A stretch of 64,000 nt of DNA from JBFMCC01 sp037445635 (lineage in GTDB: Bacteria; Chloroflexota; Anaerolineae; Anaerolineales; Villigracilaceae), in assembly GCA_037445635.1 (NCBI GenBank), contig JBBIKC010000010.1:12942-76941 (forward strand), given 5' to 3'. The notes beneath the pieces are model-generated. The model was not told the DNA's origin and did no database searches. It was given only the letters and a program-made list of their open reading frames with translations. Positions 1 to 8,461 of the stretch are shown here, in pieces (position 1 is the stretch's first letter; every line of letters starts with the position of its first letter). The position numbers and the translations under genes are program-made.

Positions 1-1374
1 GTTGACCTCGATGGGGTCCTTCATCTGGCGGATGGGACGGTCCATCACGTCTGCCATGATCTGGCACCAGATGTCGGACTTCGCGCCGCCGCCGACCATG
101 TTCACCGCCTCGGCGCGCCGACCCGTGAACTGCTCCACGTATTTCAACAGCCAGCGCGAGTTGAACGCCACGCCTTCGAACACAGCGCGTACCATCTCCC
201 CGCGCGTGGATGACAGCGACAGGTTGAAGAATCCGCCGCGCGCGTAACGGTCGTCCACGGGCGCGCGCTCGCCGTAGAGCCACGGCAGAAAGAGGACGCG
301 TCCGCTCCCGGCGGGGGTACGCGCGGCAACCTCGTCGAAGAGGCGGTAGGCGTTCTTCGGCTTTTCGCCGTCACCAAGCGCGTCCTTGTGGAAGAGGATG
401 TTGTCGCGCAAAAAGGTCAGGCAGACGCCCGCGCATTCCTGTGCGTCGGTCAGCAGATAGCGCCCGGGGATGGCGGACGGAAGCGAAGCCAGCCCGTGGA
501 AGATGTCGGTCTTCTTGAAGGGGACGTGACAGGTCAGCCAGGAGGATGTCCCGATGTAAAGATGTTGTTCGAAGTCGCGCACTGCGCCCGAGCCGACTTG
601 CGCGGTGTGAATATCGGGCGCGCCGATGATCACATGAACGTCCTCGCGCAGGCCCCAGGCGCGCGCCGCGTCGGCGTGGAGGGGGCCGAGGATCGAGTTG
701 GCCGGCTGAAGGTCGGGAAGAAGCGAGCGGTCGAGTCCCGCGAGGCGGATGAGGCCGTCGTCGTATTTCACGCTGGAGATGTCGCGGTTGTCGGTCAGCC
801 AGTGGAGCGTGATCGAGTCGAATGAGGCGGCCATGCGTCCCGTCAGGCGGAATCCGATGTAGTCAATCGGCTCGAGGAATTTGTGTGCGCGCCGGTAGAT
901 TTCGGGGCGGTTGTGTTTGAGGTAGAGGATGTGGGCGATGGGGTCTTTGCCAGCGATGGCGGGCGCGCCGGCGGTGAGGCGAATCCATTTGAGCAGTTTG
1001 GCCGGCGCGTAGCCCGAGAGCGGACCGCCCGCCATCTGGCGGATGTACGGCGCGCCGCGCGAGTCCATCCAGATGACCGCGTTGCCGAGGGCGTTGCCGT
1101 CCGCGTCCACCGCCACCGTGCCGGACCATTGGCCGGTGGAGGAGATGGCGGCGATGTCTTCGGCCGGGACGAGGCCGCGGGCGAGGAGGCGTTTGACGGC
1201 TGTGTCCACCGCCCGCCACCATTCATCGGGGACTTGTTCCGCGCCGCCGTCTTCGAAGAGCAGGAGCCGCACCTCCTCGAATTCACTGCCAAGCAGTTCC
1301 CCATTTGCAGAAAATAAGGCCGCTTTGGGACCAGATGTCCCCAGGTCGATTGCGAGAATGTATTTGTCTGCCAT
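1..1374 (-). CDS. FGGY-family carbohydrate kinase (xylulokinase-like), 3' end beyond window
   Basis: Predicted sugar kinase that phosphorylates a pentose or related sugar with ATP in the cytoplasm. The N-terminal phosphate motif DLGTSGPKAAL is at about residues 10-20, followed by STGQWSG near residue 86 and a GGGAKSDIWCQIMADV-type C-terminal adenosine-site motif near 430. Reading is open from the ATG at 1374 to the window edge, so 458 codons are present and only the last stretch is missing. A GGGAGG ribosome site lies five bases upstream of the ATG. It follows two GPH-type sugar symporters on the same strand, so it probably acts on the sugar they import. The exact substrate (xylulose or another) cannot be read from the sequence. 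Confidence 0.9.
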   Translation of the reverse strand, partial: MADKYILAIDLGTSGPKAALFSANGELLGSEFEEVRLLLFEDGGAEQVPDEWWRAVDTAVKRLLARGLVPAEDIAAISSTGQWSGTVAVDADGNALGNAVIWMDSRGAPYIRQMAGGPLSGYAPAKLLKWIRLTAGAPAIAGKDPIAHILYLKHNRPEIYRRAHKFLEPIDYIGFRLTGRMAASFDSITLHWLTDNRDISSVKYDDGLIRLAGLDRSLLPDLQPANSILGPLHADAARAWGLREDVHVIIGAPDIHTAQVGSGAVRDFEQHLYIGTSSWLTCHVPFKKTDIFHGLASLPSAIPGRYLLTDAQECAGVCLTFLRDNILFHKDALGDGEKPKNAYRLFDEVAARTPAGSGRVLFLPWLYGERAPVDDRYARGGFFNLSLSSTRGEMVRAVFEGVAFNSRWLLKYVEQFTGRRAEAVNMVGGGAKSDIWCQIMADVMDRPIRQMKDPIEVN

Positions 1375-1425
1375 GCCTGCCTCCCGCCTGAATTGTACTA
1401 CCAACAAACAGGCCGCCTCTCGTTG

Positions 1426-2868
1426 TTATTCCGCCGGTCGTTCTTTTCTCTTCTGCAGCAACTCGCGGATTTTCATGTGCTTCTCGCGGCTCAAAGGATA
1501 CAGCCAGGCCATCAGCACCGCGCCGGAAAGCATGACCGCGCCGAAGGGCGAAACCAGCAGGCGGATCATGGTCAGCGTGGCGGGCGATTGCGTGAAGTGG
1601 ACCGCGCCTTCAGGCGGATTCTGGTAGCCCGCCCAGCCGAGCAATTGCAGCGTGATGAAGACGGTCAGCGCGCCGGTCATCTTGCGGATGAAGGCGCGCG
1701 CGCCGTAATAGATTCCCTCCTGGCGCCGGCGCGTGCGCAATTCGTCCCATTCGAGAATGTCGGGGAAGATCGAATCGGGCAAAACATAAGCCGCGGATAA
1801 CCCGATTCCCGCCAGAATCGAGAAGGCCAGCATCAGTCCGGTTTGTCCGGGCTGGACGATGAAAATGAGGAACTGGATCAAAATCCAGAACGACATGCCC
1901 GCCATGTAGGCGTGACGCTTGTTCGTGCGGCGCGCCAGCCACAGCCAGAAGGGGATGCACAGGATGCACGTCAGCATGAGCGCGCCCAGAAAAGCGGATT
2001 CCAGCGCGAGGTCCAGGCCGAAGACGCGCACCGCCGCCAGCGAGTCGCCGCGCGCGATCCAGTACAACGCAAAATAAGGGAAAGTCACCGCGACCATGTC
2101 CACCGCGGACCAGTTCATCGTGTGAATGCCCGCCACGAAACGAAACGGTTTGTTGGCCCAGGCAGTTTTCAGCATCTCGGACAGCGAGATTGGCCGCGCC
2201 TCTTCGTCCAGTTTTTTCTCTTTGAAGAGAAAGGCCATGAGCAAATAGGGCGGAACGGCCAGCGCCCCGAAGAGCGCGCCCACCAGCAGGAAGCCTTGCT
2301 GCTGGCTGTAACCCGCGGCCAGCATCGCGTCCACGATCATCGGCGCGGCGATGACGACCGTCAGCGCGGAGGCCAGTTGAAAGAAGGTGCGGAAACTGGT
2401 GAGCGAGGTGCGCTCGTCGTAATCGGGAGCCAGTTCGGGGGTCAGCGAAAGATACGGGATGGCGATGAGCGTGCTGAGCGTGTCGGCAATGGCAAAGGCC
2501 AGCGTGATGTGGACCGCCAGCGCCAGTTGACTCTCCCATGGCGGCGCCCACCACAGCAGAAGGAAGGATAGACCAAACGGGATGCCGAACCAAAGCAGGA
2601 AGGGCAGACGGCGCCCCCGCTTCGTACGGACCCGGTCGCTGATCATTCCAACGAGGGGGTCGTTGATTCCGTCCCAGACGATTCCCGCCAACGCGGCAAA
2701 CGAGCCGATGCGCGCCTCCAGGCCGACCACGTCGGTGAGATAGATGGCATAGAAGACCGAGCGCAGCATGCCGGAGGATGAAAGCCCCCAATCGCCGGAG
2801 CCATAGAGCAGTTTTTGCCAGAAGGGAAGCTGGTGGCTTTTAGCTATTGACGGTTGGCTTTCAGCCAT
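1426..2868 (-). CDS. GPH-family sugar:cation symporter (MFS), copy 1
   Basis: Twelve-helix major-facilitator transporter of the glycoside-pentoside-hexuronide:cation symporter (MelB-like) type, 480 aa, in the cytoplasmic membrane. The family signature WDGINDPLVGMISDR is near residue 65, followed by a basic RTKRGRRLPF loop between helices 2 and 3. A second loop motif near residue 385 (EWDELRTRRRQEG) is shared with the second symporter at 3296-4738, so the two are clear paralogues. The start codon overlaps the stop of the S23-type gene upstream by one base (TAATG), which implies translational coupling. The kinase gene downstream suggests uptake plus phosphorylation of one sugar. The substrate is not determined. 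Confidence 0.9.
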   Translation of the reverse strand: MAESQPSIAKSHQLPFWQKLLYGSGDWGLSSSGMLRSVFYAIYLTDVVGLEARIGSFAALAGIVWDGINDPLVGMISDRVRTKRGRRLPFLLWFGIPFGLSFLLLWWAPPWESQLALAVHITLAFAIADTLSTLIAIPYLSLTPELAPDYDERTSLTSFRTFFQLASALTVVIAAPMIVDAMLAAGYSQQQGFLLVGALFGALAVPPYLLMAFLFKEKKLDEEARPISLSEMLKTAWANKPFRFVAGIHTMNWSAVDMVAVTFPYFALYWIARGDSLAAVRVFGLDLALESAFLGALMLTCILCIPFWLWLARRTNKRHAYMAGMSFWILIQFLIFIVQPGQTGLMLAFSILAGIGLSAAYVLPDSIFPDILEWDELRTRRRQEGIYYGARAFIRKMTGALTVFITLQLLGWAGYQNPPEGAVHFTQSPATLTMIRLLVSPFGAVMLSGAVLMAWLYPLSREKHMKIRELLQKRKERPAE

Positions 2869-3227
2869 TAACGTCTGGCTCTGAGTGTTTGCAGGAAAGA
2901 ATTCAACATTTTTCGCACTTGAACAAGGGATGTGTGAATCTTGGTGTATGCCTCGTCTGGCAAATAGCTCAAATCATGAGTTAACAACAGCAGATATTCG
3001 AGTTCGCTGGAGGAACCCATTGCAATCTGAAGATAGCGGGCGAAGTCCGCGTCGGTTGCTTTTGCACAACCCTCTGCGATATTGGCGGGAATCGAAACCG
3101 CGGCGCGCTGGATTTGACTCGTCAACCCATATTGTTCCTGCTTTGGAAAGGTCTGCGTCGCCTTATAAATTGCCAACGTCAGCGCGTGTGCGTTCTCCCA
3201 AACTTTCAAGTTTCGAAAATCCTGCAT
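2868..3227 (-). CDS. Four-helix bundle protein, S23/23S rRNA intervening-sequence family
   Basis: A 119-aa protein of the four-helix bundle family first found in 23S rRNA intervening sequences and now common as free-standing genes. The family pattern is clear: N-terminal FRNLKVWENAHAL, a central AAVSIPANIAEGCAK, and ARYLQIAMGSSSELEYLL. The start at 3227 is chosen because AGGAGG lies four bases upstream. A longer start at 3242 would place that site inside the gene. The molecular role of the family is unknown, and here there is no rRNA nearby. It sits between two symporter genes and its stop codon overlaps the next start, so it is transcribed with a transport operon, which is an odd place for it. 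Confidence 0.85.
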   Translation of the reverse strand: MQDFRNLKVWENAHALTLAIYKATQTFPKQEQYGLTSQIQRAAVSIPANIAEGCAKATDADFARYLQIAMGSSSELEYLLLLTHDLSYLPDEAYTKIHTSLVQVRKMLNSFLQTLRARR

Positions 3228-3250
3228 ACCGCCTCCTATCACATTGATTC

Positions 3251-3297
3251 AACAGCCAACAGCCAAAAGCCAACAGCCAAAAGCCAAAAGCCAAATC
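3251..3297. repeat. Degenerate AGCCAAA heptamer tandem repeat
   Basis: About six copies of a seven-base unit close to AGCCAAA/AGCCAAC run through the gap between the second symporter and the S23-type gene. They reach the symporter stop codon at 3296. Similar units recur just upstream of the first symporter (2835-2866). Such A-rich or T-rich heptamer runs are found in many other gaps of this window. Confidence 0.8.
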
Positions 3298-4738
3298 ATT
3301 GCCCCTGTGCCCTTCTTTTTTCCAGCAGTGTTCTTATGCGTGCATGTCTCTCGCGCGTCAACGGATAGAACCAGGCCATCGTCACCGCGCTGAAAAGCAG
3401 GATCGCGCCGAAGGGTCCAATGAGGACGCGGATTGCCATCAATGCCGACTCGGGCTGCATGAACTGGGTGGCGCCTTCCGGCGGGGTCTGATAGCCGAAC
3501 CAGCCAAGGGTCTGCAGGCCGATGAAGATGGCCAGCGCACCGGTCAGTTTGCGGATGAAATTCTTGACGCCGTAATAGATGCCCTCGGCGCGTCGGCGCG
3601 TGCGCAGTTCGTCCCATTCGATCACGTCGGGGAAGAGCGCGTCGGGAAGCAGGTGCGCGGACGAAACGCTGATGCCCGCCAGGAAACTCATGAACAGCAC
3701 CAGGTTCACTTGCCCGGGTTGGATCGAGAAAATCACGAGTTGCACGATGGCCCAGAAGATCATGCCGACCATGTAGGCCGTCTGTTTGCTGAACCGATTC
3801 GAGATCCACACCCAGACCGGCAGGACGGCGACCGCGGTGATGAGCAGAATCGCAAACACCGCCGATTCGATGGGCAGACTTATACCGAAGACCGAAGCCT
3901 GCGCCAGCAAATTACCATGTGAAATCCAGTAAAGGAGATAGAACGGCAGGACCAGCGCCACGAGGTCGAATGTGATCCAGTTGAGCATGTAAACGGCCGT
4001 CGCAAAACGGAAGGGAATGTTGGCCCAGGCGGTGCGCACCGTCTCGATGAAAGAGGCCTGATGCGTCTGCTCGGGAGTCAGTTGATGTTCGCGGACGACC
4101 GCAAAGATGAGTAGAAACGGAATGGCCGCCATCCCGCCGAAGATGGCCGCGGTGACAAGGTAGCCCTGCTGTTGAGTCCCGCCGCCCGCGATCACGCCGT
4201 CCACGATGGCGGGCGCGGCCACGGCAGTGACCAGCGAAATGGCGAGATTGAAGAACATGCGGAAGCCGGTCAGCGAGGTGCGCTCGTCGTAATCGGGAGT
4301 CAGTTCGGGGGTCAGCGCGGAGAACGGGACGGCCACCAGCGTCTCCATCGTGTCCGAAATCATGAAAGCGATGGTGATGAAAATCGCCTTGGCGACCTGC
4401 CCGTCGAAGGGCGGGGCGAACCAGAGCAGAAGAAAACTCAGGCCATAGGGAATCGAGAACCATAACAGGAACGGACGCCGCCTGCCCCAGCGCGTGCGCA
4501 CGCGGTCGCTCAACATGCCCACTAACGGATCGTTGATCGCGTCCCAGACGATGCCGACCAGCGCGGCCACCGAGGCCAGGCGCGGATCCAGCCCGACCAC
4601 GTCGGTGAGGAAGATGGCATAGAAGATCTGGCGCAGGGTTCCATATCCCGCCGTTCCCCAGTCGCCGGTGCCGTAAACCAGTTTTGTCCAGAACGAGAGA
4701 TATTTCTTCTTCAAGGGTGTTTGCACGGTATCGGTCAT
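3296..4738 (-). CDS. GPH-family sugar:cation symporter (MFS), copy 2
   Basis: Paralogue of the symporter at 1426-2868, also 480 aa with about twelve membrane helices. The signature WDAINDPLVGMLSDR and the following RTRWGRRRPF loop are intact, as is the late EWDELRTRRRAEG loop. The family couples import of glycosides, pentoses or hexuronides to a cation gradient across the cytoplasmic membrane. It is the first gene of a minus-strand set that continues through the S23-type protein, the first symporter and the FGGY kinase. Two diverged transporters beside one kinase suggest related but different sugars or oligosaccharides. The ATG at 4738 is followed directly by the conserved N-terminus. Confidence 0.9.
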   Translation of the reverse strand: MTDTVQTPLKKKYLSFWTKLVYGTGDWGTAGYGTLRQIFYAIFLTDVVGLDPRLASVAALVGIVWDAINDPLVGMLSDRVRTRWGRRRPFLLWFSIPYGLSFLLLWFAPPFDGQVAKAIFITIAFMISDTMETLVAVPFSALTPELTPDYDERTSLTGFRMFFNLAISLVTAVAAPAIVDGVIAGGGTQQQGYLVTAAIFGGMAAIPFLLIFAVVREHQLTPEQTHQASFIETVRTAWANIPFRFATAVYMLNWITFDLVALVLPFYLLYWISHGNLLAQASVFGISLPIESAVFAILLITAVAVLPVWVWISNRFSKQTAYMVGMIFWAIVQLVIFSIQPGQVNLVLFMSFLAGISVSSAHLLPDALFPDVIEWDELRTRRRAEGIYYGVKNFIRKLTGALAIFIGLQTLGWFGYQTPPEGATQFMQPESALMAIRVLIGPFGAILLFSAVTMAWFYPLTRERHARIRTLLEKRRAQGQ

Positions 4739-4787
4739 GGTTGCCTCGCTGTCAAGTCCAGGTGGTGTGTGTGCGTTTTCAGACCGG

Positions 4788-4814
4788 CCACTGATTACTG
4801 AAAACTGATCACTG
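4788..4814. repeat. Short CTGATTACTG-type degenerate repeat overlapping a stop codon
   Basis: A short run of units like ACTGAT(C/T)ACTG lies at the 3' end of the lyase gene. The lyase stop codon (4809-4811, minus strand) is part of the run. The same unit forms longer arrays at 49800-49895 and 50977-51033. Confidence 0.6.
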
Positions 4815-6257
4815 GTTCGGGCGCGTCATCGAATCCAACAGGTCTAACACCAACTCCTTCAAATCCCCTCGATTGGGAAGCGTGCCAATCAGTCCGTACA
4901 TCGGCGCCATGCGCCCGGGCAGGCCGTCCCCTCCGCCCAGCAAAGCGGACAACCTGCCCATCAGACCGCTGACCCATGCCTCGGGCAGGATGCGCGTCAG
5001 CCCGTTCGCGGCGCGGACGAGGAGGCTGGTCGCCGTTTTCCGAAGTGAGGGCCTGCGGACGGTCTCCGCGCACGCGGCCAGGTCGCGCAGGAACTCTCCC
5101 GCCGCCTGCGCGTGGACGAAGTTGACCGTCATGTGCAGGCTGGGCGGAAAGTGCTGACGGTCGAGGTGCCAGCCGCGCAGGGAAAGTTCGTCGGCGACCT
5201 CGTACACGTCCAGCGAATCGGAGGCAATCGCGAAGACGCTCATCTCCGGGTCGGATAAAACCTTCAAGCCGGGGATGGCGTTCACGCCCTCCTGCATGGC
5301 TTTCGCGGTCCGCATTACGACATCTGTGATTCGCAGATAGCCCTCTTCGCCCAGATAATTCAAAAGCGCCCACGCGGCCGCGATCGGTCCCGCGGGACGC
5401 GTGCCGGCCAGCGTCGGCGAAGGGTAGATTCCGCCCGGCCAGTCGGTGGAGACGAACATCTGATGGCGGCGCAGTTCGGGGGTCCGATACAGAACGACCG
5501 ACGCGCCCTTCGCGGCGTAACCATACTTGTGCAGGTCGGCCGAGATGGAAGTCACGCCCGGCACGGAGAAATCGAAATCGGGGACAGGGTAGCCAAGCCG
5601 CTTCACGAAAGGGAGCATGAATCCGCCCACGCACGCGTCGGTGTGGAAGAGAAGTCCGCGCTCGGCCGCAATGGCCGCCAACTCGCGAATCGGATCCGCC
5701 ACGCCGTGCGGATAGGAGGGCGCAGAGCCGATCATCAAAATCGTATTCGGCGTGAGTGCGGCGCGCATGGCGTCCACGTCGGCGCGGAAATCGGCGCGCA
5801 CGGGAACGCGTATGGTTTTCAAACCGAAATAATGCGCGGCTTTTTCGAGGGCGGGGTGCGCGGTGACCGGCATGACGATTTCGGGCGCATGGATTTCAGG
5901 ACGATGGGCACGCGCCCAATCGCGCGCCGACTTGACCGCGCACAGCAGGCTCTCGGTCCCGCCGGAGGTGACGTTGCCCGCCGTCTGCGAATCGCCGCCC
6001 AGCAGGGAGGCGGTCATCGCCACGATCTCGGTCTCGAATTTTCGCAGGCTGGGAAAGGCGGTCGGGTTCAGTCCGTTCTCGGAGAAAAAGAGATTCGACG
6101 CGTCTTTCAAGAGATCGTCAATCTCGTCCGATATGTGATAGACCAATCCGAAGATGCGGCCGTTGTGCCATTGCACGTCGCGGTCGCGCGCCGCGCGCAT
6201 GGCGGCAAGGACTTCGTCCCTCGGTTGTCCATGTTTGGGAAATGACATGACAGACAC
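4809..6257 (-). CDS. PLP-dependent aminotransferase-fold lyase, sphingosine-1-phosphate lyase-like
   Basis: Fold-type I PLP enzyme of the group II decarboxylase / sphingosine-1-phosphate lyase class, about 482 aa. Seen: the glycine-rich TSGGTESLL near residue 95, HTDACVGGFMLPF with the PLP-pairing Asp, and the Schiff-base lysine in SADLHKYGY at about residue 244. In the family these enzymes cleave phosphorylated long-chain amino alcohols or decarboxylate amino acids. The bacterial substrate here is unknown. The start is taken as GTG 6257 because AGGAGGG lies seven bases upstream. An ATG at 6248 also fits. The start region is inside one of two 28-bp direct repeats (6249-6276 and 6933-6960) that bracket the next two genes, so its promoter context appears to have been split by an insertion. 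Confidence 0.85.
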   Translation of the reverse strand: MSVMSFPKHGQPRDEVLAAMRAARDRDVQWHNGRIFGLVYHISDEIDDLLKDASNLFFSENGLNPTAFPSLRKFETEIVAMTASLLGGDSQTAGNVTSGGTESLLCAVKSARDWARAHRPEIHAPEIVMPVTAHPALEKAAHYFGLKTIRVPVRADFRADVDAMRAALTPNTILMIGSAPSYPHGVADPIRELAAIAAERGLLFHTDACVGGFMLPFVKRLGYPVPDFDFSVPGVTSISADLHKYGYAAKGASVVLYRTPELRRHQMFVSTDWPGGIYPSPTLAGTRPAGPIAAAWALLNYLGEEGYLRITDVVMRTAKAMQEGVNAIPGLKVLSDPEMSVFAIASDSLDVYEVADELSLRGWHLDRQHFPPSLHMTVNFVHAQAAGEFLRDLAACAETVRRPSLRKTATSLLVRAANGLTRILPEAWVSGLMGRLSALLGGGDGLPGRMAPMYGLIGTLPNRGDLKELVLDLLDSMTRPNQ

Positions 6258-6276
6258 AGGCGTGCCCTCCTCTGGC
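6249..6276. repeat. 28-bp direct repeat, left copy
   Basis: Identical to 6933-6960. On the minus strand it holds the AGGAGGG ribosome site and GTG start of the lyase gene. The two copies enclose a 656-bp segment carrying a nucleotidyltransferase pair. This is the pattern expected from an insertion that duplicated its target or from recombination between repeats. Confidence 0.85.
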
Positions 6277-6309
6277 GAGTTGGGTTGTGGCACAATTCAG
6301 CGACAAGGT

Positions 6310-6756
6310 TTATGGCAATCGTTCAAGGTCTGCGAGGTCTTTTGCCCGCCCGCTCGCCTTTTTGTTTCTCTTGAGATGCTCCAGATCAATCAGGTTGACT
6401 TCCACACCATCCAGTTCATCCACCACACGCGCCCGATAGCACTCGTCGAAATCCACGCCCGAAATGAAAGTGGCGATTTCGAGTCTCAGGGGCGGGACGC
6501 CCATGCGAACGATTTGCTTTTCCTTCAAAAAAAGTTCTGGTTTGAGTTCGGGGAGATCAAATCCAAAGGCTCTCAAAACAGCAACGAGCCTTTCCGCGTT
6601 TTCAGGATGTACGGCGATCCAGATGTCCATATCGTCCGTCGCGCGCGCATAACCGTGGTAGCCGACCGCATATCCCCCGATCACCAAATAGCGGACATCA
6701 TGGTCCTTGAGCAATCTCAAGAACTCTTTGAAGTCGGGCGGTAGCGCGAGATCCAT
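6310..6756 (-). CDS. DUF6036-like / MNT-type nucleotidyltransferase
   Basis: A 148-aa nucleotidyltransferase-fold protein. The core reads YLVIGGYAVGYHGYARATDD followed by MDIWI, with the GG-containing loop and the paired acidic residues (DDMDIW) that bind metal in this superfamily. The protein then has a second strand with RLEIATFISGV. Start 6756 (MDLALPP) has a GGAGA ribosome site; longer readings would enter the preceding gene. The gene overlaps the end of the 69-aa gene upstream by 59 bases in another frame, the usual arrangement for this two-gene module. Related pairs are proposed as toxin-antitoxin or abortive-infection components. That role is inferred from context only. No HEPN partner is visible. 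Confidence 0.8.
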   Translation of the reverse strand: MDLALPPDFKEFLRLLKDHDVRYLVIGGYAVGYHGYARATDDMDIWIAVHPENAERLVAVLRAFGFDLPELKPELFLKEKQIVRMGVPPLRLEIATFISGVDFDECYRARVVDELDGVEVNLIDLEHLKRNKKASGRAKDLADLERLP

Positions 6757-6907
6757 AATTGATTCTCCGCAAAAGCTCCATAAATTGCAGGCGTTCACGC
6801 GGGGTCCTGGAAATCCAGTATTCCCTGTCCTCCCGTTCGGATTCTTCAAAGGACGTTACAACCGAAAAGGCGGTTCGGTCTATTTTGGGAAATTCTATTT
6901 TGTCCAT
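6698..6907 (-). CDS. Small conserved partner of the nucleotidyltransferase
   Basis: A 69-aa protein with the layout seen before many nucleotidyltransferase genes of this class: an N-terminal RTAFSVVTSFEES, then YWISRTPRERLQFMELLRRI, and a C-terminal ATARLQRVLEIAQ. It is charged, soluble and probably helical. It overlaps the following gene by 59 bases, which suggests tight coupling of the two products. The ATG at 6907 lies directly after a TATACT-like -10 element with almost no leader. Its function is unknown. Treating it as the antitoxin or adaptor of the nucleotidyltransferase is an inference from gene order. Confidence 0.75.
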   Translation of the reverse strand: MDKIEFPKIDRTAFSVVTSFEESEREDREYWISRTPRERLQFMELLRRINYGSRATARLQRVLEIAQGP

Positions 6908-6932
6908 GTGTCAAGTATAGCATACGCGGCAA

Positions 6933-6960
6933 GACAGACACAGGCGTGCCCTCCTCTGGC
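6933..6960. repeat. 28-bp direct repeat, right copy
   Basis: Exact match to 6249-6276, placed just upstream (minus strand) of the 69-aa gene. It carries a spare AGGAGGG ribosome site with no gene start in phase. This suggests it was once the leader of the lyase gene, before the nucleotidyltransferase pair came in. Confidence 0.85.
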
Positions 6961-7040
6961 AGTTCAAGTTTAGCATGATTGCAGGATAAAGTGGCAATTT
7001 CTGTAACTACAGAATTGATTCTGACCAGTCAGAACCATCC

Positions 7041-7122
7041 GTCATTGCGAGCGTATTTCGCGAAGCAATCTCATGTTTCAGGGAGATTGCTTCGTCGGGA
7101 AGAACGCCCTCCTCGCAATGAC
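7041..7122. repeat. REP-like palindrome of the GTCATTGCGAG...CTCGCAATGAC type
   Basis: An imperfect inverted repeat: GTCATTGCGAGCG at the left end pairs with CTCGCAATGAC at the right, and an inner arm CGAAGCAATCTC pairs with GGGAGATTGCTTCG. The same core occurs inside the larger elements at 18459-18611 and 53017-53146. It lies in the gap upstream of the YprB-like gene and could fold in RNA from either strand. Confidence 0.8.
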
Positions 7123-7155
7123 GATGATATCGAAATTTCCAGATAAAATACCCCC

Positions 7156-8418
7156 ATGTCTTCCCTCGCAGACAAACTCAAGTCGCTCGGCGTCAAAGTG
7201 GGAACGGCCGATATTCCCCCCTCTGTCCCCCCAACAGGGGGGATGAAAGGGGGGGCTGGTCGAGTCCCTATTCACGCAGTCGTCCCCGGCGACTTTCGCC
7301 AGACCGCGCGCGGCGAGGCTTTCGTCTCCGAGCAGACCTTCGACGCGGACTACCGCCACGGCAACCAGCCATTAACCATCCTCCATCCTCTCGACGCAAT
7401 TTCATCTTGGGCGCGCGATCCTCTTCTTTCCTCTCTCCCTCTTTCCTCTTTCGCCTTTCTCGACACAGAAACCTCCGGCCTCTCCGGCGGCACCGGGACG
7501 TACGCCTTCCTCGTCGGTGTGGGGCGCTTCGAGGGCGGGACCTTCCGCACCGCGCAGTTCTTCATGCGCGACCCGTCCGAGGAGCCGGCCATGCTCGAGG
7601 CATTGCTGGACGTTCTCGCGCCCGCGCGGGCGCTGGTCACGTTCAACGGCAAGGCTTTCGACGCGCCGTTGCTCAGGACGCGTTACGCGCTCCACTCCAT
7701 TCCTTGCGCATTTGCTGATTTCGCTCATTTGGATCTGCTCCCCCTCGCCCGCCGCCTGTGGCGCGACCGCCTGCCCTCGCGTGCCTTGAAGTATCTCGAA
7801 GAGAATATTTTGGAAGCGCCGCGCACCACCGAAGAAGTGCCCGGCTATGAAATTCCTTATTTGTACTTCGACTACCTCCGCACCGGCGACGCCAGTCCGC
7901 TCAAAGGCGTGTTCTATCACAACGCCATGGACGTGGTCGCCATGGCCGCGCTGCTCAGCCGCGTCGCGTCCATGCTCCACGATCCATTCAACGGGAACGT
8001 GCAACACGGACTCGACTTCATCGCCCTCGGCAAACTCTACGAAGACCTCAACCAATGGGATCTGGCGGCGCGCCTCTTCGAGCATGGACTCACGCTCGAT
8101 TTGACGGAGGCCGATTTCGGGTCCGCGCTGGAGCGGCTCTCCATCCTGCAAAAACGCCGCGGCGACCGCGACGAGGCGGTGCGTCTCTGGGAACAGGCCG
8201 CCGCGCAGGGACACGTCTATGCCCACGTGGAACTTGCCAAGCATTTCGAGCATCGCCTGCGCGATTACAAAACCGCGTTGAAGTGGACGCGCCAGGCCGA
8301 GAGACTGGTCAAGACCGCCGAACTGCCCGCGTACATGAAAAAACATTGGATGGCCGATCTCGAAAAACGCGCCTCGCGATTGAAAAGCAAAAAAGAAACG
8401 CGGGGACGCGACAAATAA
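7156..8418 (+). CDS. YprB-like RNase H-fold exonuclease with TPR-like tail
   Basis: A 420-aa protein with a DEDD-type 3'-5' exonuclease-like domain of the YprB family. DTETSGLSGGTGTYAF begins at residue 103 and supplies the first acidic pair. The later ALVTFNGKAFDAPLLRTR and YHNAMDVVAMAALL segments fit the other acidic motifs. Residues from about 285 onward form helical repeats (FIALGKLYEDLNQWDLAARLFEHGL) typical of TPR solenoids. The substrate is not known, and the family is thought to act on nucleic acid. Residues about 21-35 (PPSVPPTGGMKGGAG) come from an in-frame C/G palindrome at 7216-7255, probably a repeat that entered the coding region without breaking it. Confidence 0.8.
   Translation: MSSLADKLKSLGVKVGTADIPPSVPPTGGMKGGAGRVPIHAVVPGDFRQTARGEAFVSEQTFDADYRHGNQPLTILHPLDAISSWARDPLLSSLPLSSFAFLDTETSGLSGGTGTYAFLVGVGRFEGGTFRTAQFFMRDPSEEPAMLEALLDVLAPARALVTFNGKAFDAPLLRTRYALHSIPCAFADFAHLDLLPLARRLWRDRLPSRALKYLEENILEAPRTTEEVPGYEIPYLYFDYLRTGDASPLKGVFYHNAMDVVAMAALLSRVASMLHDPFNGNVQHGLDFIALGKLYEDLNQWDLAARLFEHGLTLDLTEADFGSALERLSILQKRRGDRDEAVRLWEQAAAQGHVYAHVELAKHFEHRLRDYKTALKWTRQAERLVKTAELPAYMKKHWMADLEKRASRLKSKKETRGRDK
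7216..7255. repeat. C6/G6 palindromic repeat inside the YprB-like gene
   Basis: Runs of six or more C and G form two nested stems. The inner stem is CCCCCC-AACA-GGGGGG at 7227-7242. It is read in frame as a Pro/Gly-rich linker in the N-terminal extension ahead of the nuclease domain. Confidence 0.75.
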
Positions 8419-8461
8419 TTGCGATTACAATAGCTCCTGTATGACACCGAAAGGACAACAC

